DNA of 64,000 nt from a bacterium (GTDB lineage Bacteria > Vulcanimicrobiota > Xenobia > Xenobiales > JADMJV01). A program made the position numbers and the translations under genes. Location of the stretch: assembly GCA_018780265.1 (NCBI GenBank), contig JADMJV010000017.1, forward strand, positions 1 to 64,000, read 5' to 3'. Below are positions 58,776 to 64,000 of this stretch, in pieces. Position 1 is the first letter of the stretch. Each line of letters starts with the position of its first letter. The notes below the pieces were generated by a model that was not told the origin of the DNA, did no database searches, and saw only the letters and a program-made list of their open reading frames with translations.

Positions 58776-60778
58776 ACGGTAATGTGCAACGTCTTGTTGG
58801 GGTCCTCGCCGACGGCTCCCTGCAGATCGAGCAGGGCCTCCTGCAAAGTAGCATAACGGTCGTCAGGATTGCGGGCCATCATTTTATCGATCACCAGGAT
58901 CAGCGGAGAGTCCGTGTTCAGCCGCTGGCCCAAGGGGACCGGATCGTGGGTCAGGCGCCAGGCTAACGCCTGGCCCTGATTGGAAGATTCGGGAAAGGGG
59001 CTGGACCCGGTGATCATCTCGTAGCCTATCACGCCCAGAGCGTACTGATCGGAGCGCGCGTCGTGAGCCACTCCCTCGATTCTCTCCGGAGCCAGGTAAT
59101 TGAGCGTCCCCATGACATCCTGAGGGGCCGTCATCTGGGTGGACTCGGAATCAAAGGCCAACCCAAAATCCACAATCTGTGGGCCGTCGTGCTCAAGCAT
59201 AATGTTCTCGGGCTTAAGATCGCGGTGCAAAACTCCCTGAGCGTGGGCGTAGGCCATGGCATCGACCAAAGGCAGCAGAACGGTACCGACTTCTTGGGGG
59301 CTGTGAGTCTGCAGCATCCAGTAGCGCAAAGACCTGCCCCGCAGCCATTGCATGGTGTAATAGAGAAGTCCGTCCTGCTCACCCGACTCTAACACCCGTA
59401 CGATGGCGGGATGATTTAGGGAGCGACAGATTCGCGACTCGCGCAGAAAGCGTTTGCGATACTCCGGGCTCTGGCAGGCCGATGGACTGGCCAACTTGAC
59501 CGCCACCACCTGACTCTGGTCGAGAGTTTGAGCTGGTATGGCCCGATAGACCGCCCCAAAACCCCCTTCTCCCAATTTTTCCACCAGCAAATAGCTTCCC
59601 AGTGTCTTGAAGATCAAGGGATTCTGAAAATCGGCGGAAGCCTGCATGGCCAGCAATCGCCACTTCCAGATGCGCTGCCGCCACAGCCAGGTGACCCAGA
59701 TAGCGGACAACAGCGTCAAACCCCAACTCACCCAGGGTAGCAGCCAACTGCCCCACAAAGATTGATGACTGGCCGACAGCAGCCACACCGGTAGGCAGGC
59801 CAGGGTCAGCCACAGCGGATTGAGGCGGCCAAGCAACCGTCCCGCCCCGGCTCCCAGAAGCAGGCAGCACCAACCACCCCCAACCCTCATAGGCCAGGAC
59901 GTGGCTCGATAGTAGCGATTTTGCAGCAGATTGCTCAGCACGGTGGCGTGGATACCCACCTTGGGGTAGCTGGGGTCAAGCACGGTGGGCCCAACATCAC
60001 CCACCCCCGAGGCCACGTAGCCCACAAATACCGCCTTGCCCTCAAATTTCGAATCCCCCTCTTGCTGCCATGTCTGCACGTCGTCAGGGGTGGCAAATTG
60101 AATATCACTGCCGGCCTCGGACCAGGCGGTGCGAGGTTGAAAGTACAGTTCGTTGGGAAAGCGCGTGGGGGGCTTCCCCTGCTCGGAGACCACTTCCAGG
60201 ATGCCGTCCCGGCCCAGCCGAAAAGCATCTGGAGCCAGTCCCTGCACCTTCAGGTAGGCGGCCAATGCCAGGGAGGGTAGCTTTACTTCGGGGTAGTAGA
60301 GTTGATAGCGGCGAAAGATGCCGTCGTCATCGCGTTGCAAATTGGCCAGCCCCTGATCTTGAGAGGGCCCCGGCAGGCGGGGAGTTTCCTGAAGGCTGCG
60401 CGCCAGCAACACGTCAGGGTGACCGTAAACCTCTTTCCAAAATCCCTGAAAATCGGAATCTTTGCCCCGCGTCAACAACAGGTCCAAAACAATCACGGCC
60501 GCCCCCTGGTCCCGACTGCCGCTCACCAGGCCGGCCAGTCCGTCATATTCCTCACGAGTGGTGGTCCACTGATTGAGTTCGGCCTCTCCCAGGCTCAGGT
60601 GGGCAATCAGGGGGTATTGGGCAGGCAATCGATTGTGTCGCCAGCGTAAATTGTGGTCAAAAAAGTAGCGGTCCCAGGGCAACCAGGGCCTGGCGACGAG
60701 TAGGGCCAGGCTCCAAAACAAGCCTGCTATGCCCAGCCAAAACGGCAGTGGATAGGGTTTAGCGGGACTTGGAGGCAA
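58766..60778 (-). CDS. CHASE2 sensor-Ser/Thr protein kinase
   Basis: A 670-residue receptor kinase. Residues 10-33 form a membrane helix, then an extracytoplasmic CHASE2 domain (about 35-295: VIVLDLLLTRG, FVGYVASGVGDV, PKVGIHATVLSNLLQ), three helices (about 295-375) and a C-terminal kinase: GEGGFG (about 402), HRDLKPEN (about 515), VDFGLAFD, and the APE segment. All active residues are present. TTG start at 60778 overlaps the upstream secreted-protein gene by 20 nt, so a joint operon. Likely senses an external signal; substrate unknown. Confidence 0.9.
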   Translation of the reverse strand: MPPSPAKPYPLPFWLGIAGLFWSLALLVARPWLPWDRYFFDHNLRWRHNRLPAQYPLIAHLSLGEAELNQWTTTREEYDGLAGLVSGSRDQGAAVIVLDLLLTRGKDSDFQGFWKEVYGHPDVLLARSLQETPRLPGPSQDQGLANLQRDDDGIFRRYQLYYPEVKLPSLALAAYLKVQGLAPDAFRLGRDGILEVVSEQGKPPTRFPNELYFQPRTAWSEAGSDIQFATPDDVQTWQQEGDSKFEGKAVFVGYVASGVGDVGPTVLDPSYPKVGIHATVLSNLLQNRYYRATSWPMRVGGGWCCLLLGAGAGRLLGRLNPLWLTLACLPVWLLSASHQSLWGSWLLPWVSWGLTLLSAIWVTWLWRQRIWKWRLLAMQASADFQNPLIFKTLGSYLLVEKLGEGGFGAVYRAIPAQTLDQSQVVAVKLASPSACQSPEYRKRFLRESRICRSLNHPAIVRVLESGEQDGLLYYTMQWLRGRSLRYWMLQTHSPQEVGTVLLPLVDAMAYAHAQGVLHRDLKPENIMLEHDGPQIVDFGLAFDSESTQMTAPQDVMGTLNYLAPERIEGVAHDARSDQYALGVIGYEMITGSSPFPESSNQGQALAWRLTHDPVPLGQRLNTDSPLILVIDKMMARNPDDRYATLQEALLDLQGAVGEDPNKTLHITVQG

Positions 60779-61433
60779 ACCGGGAGATTACCACAGGGTG
60801 CTGGCCGGTTTTCCAGGTCAACACGCGGGCCGACTTTGGCCAGCCCGGGGGGGCCGGCGGGGGCGGAGGCAACTCGAGGGTGGACCCACGAGTCAACGGA
60901 CCCGGTCGAGCCGCCCCGACTTCGTGTTGCTCCATGCCCACCACGGCAGCGCCTTTGTCCTCCGCTTTCCACAACACGACCTGTTTGTAGACGTCCCGGG
61001 CATGACGGGAAAAATCCCCGGAGGTATCAATCAGCCTTCTCCACTCCTTCAACCTGGCCTGAATCCCGATCGCCTCCGCCGAACCAGGTTCCAGGAAAGC
61101 GACATAGGCTTTGGCCGAGGCTTGCGGGGCCGTCCAGGGAAGATACAGTTCCTGATGGGCCTCTACCTTGTAGCAGCCGGGCAGTTGCGTGCGAGGAGTC
61201 TCTCCCTGATGGGAGTTGAAGACCAGCACTTGAACCGGAACCGGGCCCACCTTGACGCGCAGGCACAGGCGGGCATCGCCTGGCAACGGCTCCCCTTTCT
61301 GGAGAATCTTCTCCTCTTCTCCAACCGTGTAGGTCCAACAGTAGTGCACTTGCGGGTCGGCCTGGGCCGGGCTCAGCCACCCCACCCAAAGGAACAGCAC
61401 TATGGCGGTAAGAGCCCGTCGAGATTGCATCAT
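60759..61433 (-). CDS. Secreted protein of unknown function in the kinase operon
   Basis: A 224-residue protein with a signal peptide (MMQSRRALTAIVLFLWVGWL, cleavage near PAQA). The mature part has a jelly-roll-like mix of strands and two Cys (CWTY and CYKV), then a Pro-rich stretch (LPPPPPAPP) near residue 193. It resembles DUF4384-type secreted proteins that often accompany CHASE2 or caspase genes, but this link is tentative. Overlaps and precedes the CHASE2 kinase, so it could help sense or carry its signal. Confidence 0.65.
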   Translation of the reverse strand: MMQSRRALTAIVLFLWVGWLSPAQADPQVHYCWTYTVGEEEKILQKGEPLPGDARLCLRVKVGPVPVQVLVFNSHQGETPRTQLPGCYKVEAHQELYLPWTAPQASAKAYVAFLEPGSAEAIGIQARLKEWRRLIDTSGDFSRHARDVYKQVVLWKAEDKGAAVVGMEQHEVGAARPGPLTRGSTLELPPPPPAPPGWPKSARVLTWKTGQHPVVISRFASKSR

Positions 61434-61486
61434 ACCGAGAATAGTTTCACCCCGACCCGTCCGCCCCTTCTCCCTGTTTTCAGTGG

Positions 61487-62110
61487 CTACTGCTTCATCA
61501 GCGTAGAATCGGACGGCATTGTCCAGATCAACTCCTCGTTGCTCACCGGTTGACTGGTAAAAGTAAGCCTGGCCCGGGCCATCTCTTTACCGCCTTTCCA
61601 GGCCACGATCTCCTGGAGCAGGCGGGTAGCCGGGTCCAAGATCAACTGGTCACTGTCGGGATCGGGTTCGGTCCACACATCCGAGCTGCTGGCTTTGGCA
61701 GGATCGAGAGAAAACTGCTTGCGGTCCCCCGATAGAAACAAAACCCAATAGTTGGCGGGTCCCAAGGCGGGGTGAGTGGGAGCGTCTTTCAGGCCGCGCG
61801 GCATATCCTCCGAAGTATATACGTTTTTACCGCCGTCCCCGGTCTTGCTGGTCCAGGCCCACATCTTGGACTGGTCCAGCCAACAATGCACCTGGCGAGC
61901 CTCCTCGCCGCTACCGATCTCGCTCCAGTAGTGAAGACGGTCAGGGCGTCGAAAAACCAGCGCCGAACTGTGCTGCCCCTCGCCCCCTGCCAATTTGACC
62001 TGAAAGGTCACTTTGCCCTCGGGCACAGCCGCAAATTTGGCCAGAGCCTCCTCCAAGGGATCAGCCGCCAGGGCCGCACTCAAAGCCAACATCAACAAAC
62101 CCGTCTTCAT
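61487..62110 (-). CDS. LolA-like exported protein
   Basis: A 207-residue protein with a signal peptide (MKTGLLMLALSAALA) and a beta-rich LolA-like fold: KVTFQVKLAGG, SSALVFRRPDRLHYWSE and FTSQPVSNEELIWTMP. It overlaps the PTS permease by 4 nt (ATGA), so it is co-transcribed with the PTS genes; ribosome site GGAGG is 4 nt before the ATG. Function in lipoprotein handling is inferred from the fold only. Confidence 0.65.
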   Translation of the reverse strand: MKTGLLMLALSAALAADPLEEALAKFAAVPEGKVTFQVKLAGGEGQHSSALVFRRPDRLHYWSEIGSGEEARQVHCWLDQSKMWAWTSKTGDGGKNVYTSEDMPRGLKDAPTHPALGPANYWVLFLSGDRKQFSLDPAKASSSDVWTEPDPDSDQLILDPATRLLQEIVAWKGGKEMARARLTFTSQPVSNEELIWTMPSDSTLMKQ

Positions 62111-63849
62111 TTCGCCTCCAAACTTTTGCTCCAACGAGCACTATCCTGGCCCACGATCAGATGGAAGACCCCATCCCCTACAGATTGCACGGCACGCACA
62201 CCCAACTGTTGCAGAAGCCGGGTTTGCACCTGCTCGGATCGACGCACTTTCACACGCACCCGAGTGACCGCCACAGGGCGAGAGTCCAGCACATTGGCGG
62301 CCCCACCCAGGGCGGCCAGCAGTCGTGTCGTTTGCTCCGGGGGCAAAGGCTCCACACAGCGCTGCTCCGGCGCCGTGGGCGGCTTAGCCTGGGCGGCCAC
62401 CACCTTGCCCTGTTGGGCCAAAATCGCTTCCATATCGGTTTTGATGTTCTCCGAGCGAGTGCCAAAAATGGCCTGCAGACTGTCGCCCACCACCATCACT
62501 CCGGCCGCCCCCAATTGCTTCAGCAGGTCGGTGTTGACACTGGCCATCGACTTTACGGTCACGCGCAAGCGCGTGATACAGGCGTCCAGGGCCAACAAAT
62601 TGGGGGGGCCACCCAGCGCATCCAGGACCGCCTGAGCCAATCCCCCGGCTCGGACCAGTATATTCTCCGACACTTCCTCTTCGCGTCCGGGGGTCTTGAG
62701 GTTGAACATATTGATGGCTGCCCGAAAAACAACATAGTAGAGCAGCGCGTAGAGCGGACCCAGGATAAACACCAGCCATGGCTTGGTGCACTGAGTATAA
62801 AGCAAGGAAAAGTCGATCAAGCCGTGAGAGAACGTGGTGCCGAGCCGGCCGCCCAGGACGTACATGACCCAAAAAGCCGAGCCGGCCAGGCAGGCGTGCA
62901 CGGCATACAGCAGTGGGGCCACAAACAAAAAGGAAAACTCGATCGGTTCGGTGATCCCGGTGAGAAACGAGGTGAAGGCGCCAGACACCATAATGCCGCC
63001 GATCTCCAGGCGGCGCTCCGGCCTGGCACAATGCCAGATGGCGATGGCCGCTGCTGGCAATCCCCACATTTTGAAGAGGTAGGCACCGCCCAAAATGCCC
63101 GCCGTAGGATCGCCGGCCAGGAAGCGATTGACATCACCGTGGAAAACCTGGCCACCTTTCTCAAAGCTGCCAATCAGGAAGAAGAACGGATTATTCCAGA
63201 TATGGTGGAGGCCAAACGGGATCAGAGCACGTTCTACCAGTCCGTAAACGGCCACCGACAGCGACGGATTACCGTGGGCCACGTAGTCAGAGCAGACATT
63301 GATCACCAACTGCACGGGTGGCCAGACCACGCTCATCAGCAAGCCCATGATGACCGCGCACACCCCGGTGATGATCGGCACGAAGCGTTTCCCCGAAAAG
63401 AAGCCCAGATAGGGGGGGAGTTCGATCCGATAGTATCGGCGAAAGAGGACGCCGGCCATCAGGCCCACCAGAATGCCCCCAAAAACTCCGGTATCCAGGG
63501 TTTGCACGCCGGTGACCGTTTCCAATTTGAGGTGACGAACCTCGCCCATCACCCCCATGGTGGAGATCATGACAAAAAATCCCACCACGGCCGCCACCGC
63601 GGCCACGCCGTCGTTAGCGGCAAAGCCAAGGGCCACACCGATGGCAAAAATCAGAGCCAAATTTCCAAAAATCGAGCCCCCCGACTTCTCCATAACACTG
63701 GCCAGCAGGGGGTTCCAATTTGCCAACTTCTTGCCCACGCACAGCAAAATGCCGGCCACGGGCAAAACCGAAACAGGCAACATGAGGGAGCGCCCAATCT
63801 GCTGTAGAACTGCAAAAAATGGCCTGAAAACGGCCAAAAAGCTTTTCAC
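62107..63849 (-). CDS. PTS glucose/GlcNAc-type EIICB with a second, degenerate EIIB
   Basis: A 580-residue PTS permease. Membrane EIIC spans about 1-380 (FGLHHIWNNPFFF, GITEPIEFSFLFVAP). EIIB follows: LDACITRLRV with phospho-Cys424 and VVGDSLQAIFG. A second EIIB-like copy spans about 505-580 (ALGGAANVLD, AVTRVRVKV, SVGDGVFHL) but Ala527 replaces Cys. The order C-B-B' without EIIA is unusual; EIIA must come from elsewhere. GTG start overlaps the ptsI stop (GTGA), so it is co-transcribed with enzyme I. Glucose or N-acetylglucosamine specificity is not decided. Confidence 0.9.
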   Translation of the reverse strand: MKSFLAVFRPFFAVLQQIGRSLMLPVSVLPVAGILLCVGKKLANWNPLLASVMEKSGGSIFGNLALIFAIGVALGFAANDGVAAVAAVVGFFVMISTMGVMGEVRHLKLETVTGVQTLDTGVFGGILVGLMAGVLFRRYYRIELPPYLGFFSGKRFVPIITGVCAVIMGLLMSVVWPPVQLVINVCSDYVAHGNPSLSVAVYGLVERALIPFGLHHIWNNPFFFLIGSFEKGGQVFHGDVNRFLAGDPTAGILGGAYLFKMWGLPAAAIAIWHCARPERRLEIGGIMVSGAFTSFLTGITEPIEFSFLFVAPLLYAVHACLAGSAFWVMYVLGGRLGTTFSHGLIDFSLLYTQCTKPWLVFILGPLYALLYYVVFRAAINMFNLKTPGREEEVSENILVRAGGLAQAVLDALGGPPNLLALDACITRLRVTVKSMASVNTDLLKQLGAAGVMVVGDSLQAIFGTRSENIKTDMEAILAQQGKVVAAQAKPPTAPEQRCVEPLPPEQTTRLLAALGGAANVLDSRPVAVTRVRVKVRRSEQVQTRLLQQLGVRAVQSVGDGVFHLIVGQDSARWSKSLEAK

Positions 63850-64000
63850 GGGCGACGCTCCCTTACCAGACTGCGCACTTGTTCTACCTCTCCAAACTGC
63901 AGAGCCTCCTGGACCAGGGCCTGACAGTCGGCGATGCTCCAGCGCCGCACTTCGGCCTTGACCGACGCAATGGCCGGTGGGCTGACGCTGAGTTCGCGCA
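63846..64000 (-). CDS. ptsI: C-terminal end of PTS enzyme I (or an EI-containing fusion)
   Basis: Only the last 50 codons are inside the window; the gene continues past 64000. The peptide RELSVSPPAIASVKAEVRRW, then DCQALVQEALQF, fits the final part of PEP-protein phosphotransferase (enzyme I: 'ELSxSPxxIxxVKxxIR...'). It is the upstream neighbour of the EIICB gene and should feed phosphate to it through HPr. Could be part of a longer fusion (EIIA-HPr-EI); the sequence beyond decides. Confidence 0.8.
   Translation of the reverse strand, partial: RELSVSPPAIASVKAEVRRWSIADCQALVQEALQFGEVEQVRSLVRERRP

Noticed and set aside
62161..63807. A 548-codon plus-strand frame inside the PTS permease
   Set aside because: It is the complement of the clear EIICB gene; the His/Gln-rich product is a typical antisense artefact of GC-rich coding DNA.

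Overview
This is a dense, GC-rich chromosomal segment from a bacterium with a two-membrane envelope. The evidence for two membranes is prepilin-like proteins with class III signal peptides, a predicted outer-membrane beta-barrel, two LolA-like lipoprotein-carrier homologues, an exported Tat-type superoxide dismutase and a bifunctional class A penicillin-binding protein. Genes are tightly packed, often with 4-nt stop/start overlaps (ATGA, GTGA, TTGA, TAATG) and a fair number of GTG or TTG starts. No rRNA, tRNA or CRISPR array was seen. The phylum cannot be fixed from this window. The mix of giant TPR, caspase-like, CHASE2-kinase and prepilin genes fits a deep-branching environmental diderm; a member of the Eremiobacterota/Xenobia or a similar lineage is a guess, not a call.

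Layout. 0.4-3.9 kb: an operon of three prepilin-like minor pilin or pseudopilin genes. 3.9-9.7 kb: an accessory island with a decayed transposase fragment, a MazEF toxin-antitoxin pair with a probable operator, a secreted caspase-family protein, a one-chain nucleotidyltransferase-HEPN fusion, a truncated DinJ/RelB-like antitoxin remnant, a small membrane protein, a small unknown protein and a gene fragment. A 70-bp leader is duplicated on both sides of MazEF and the caspase gene. 9.6-23.8 kb: mostly housekeeping genes (PBP1A, LolA-like, cupin dioxygenase, mutS2-ftsY, a CAP protein, an ATP-grasp enzyme, a DUF924 operon with a beta-barrel, an MFS exporter with a possible leader peptide). 23.8-25.3 kb: two paralogous glycine-zipper proteins.

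25.5-30.7 kb: the t6A-modification operon tsaE-tsaB-rimI-tsaD followed by a GlcD-type oxidase, then a coiled-coil protein and a SPOUT methyltransferase. 30.6-38.1 kb: one 2481-residue TPR gene. 38.2-43.3 kb: thioesterase, a solitary Dam-type methylase with a CRP-like palindrome containing GATC in its upstream region, a PilZ-like protein, a hydrolase, HU, MscS and a fascin-like protein. 43.4-49.2 kb: polyamine ABC transporter potA-D-B-C and glgX. 49.2-56.4 kb: a hybrid histidine kinase without its phospho-accepting histidine, CBS protein, SDR, DHH phosphoesterase, a prepilin fused to a propeller-like domain, an orphan OmpR-type regulator, a third glycine-zipper protein, a histidine phosphatase and FUN14. 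56.4-64 kb: EEP nuclease/phosphatase, exported Fe/Mn-SOD, a YwaF-like membrane protein, a CHASE2-Ser/Thr kinase with a secreted partner, and a PTS operon (ptsI end, EIICB with an extra degenerate EIIB, LolA-like).

The most unusual items are the toxin-antitoxin/caspase island with its single-chain MNT-HEPN protein, the CRP-like/GATC site between dam and a PilZ-like gene, the kinase with Arg in place of the catalytic His, and the PTS permease with a duplicated EIIB lacking its cysteine.
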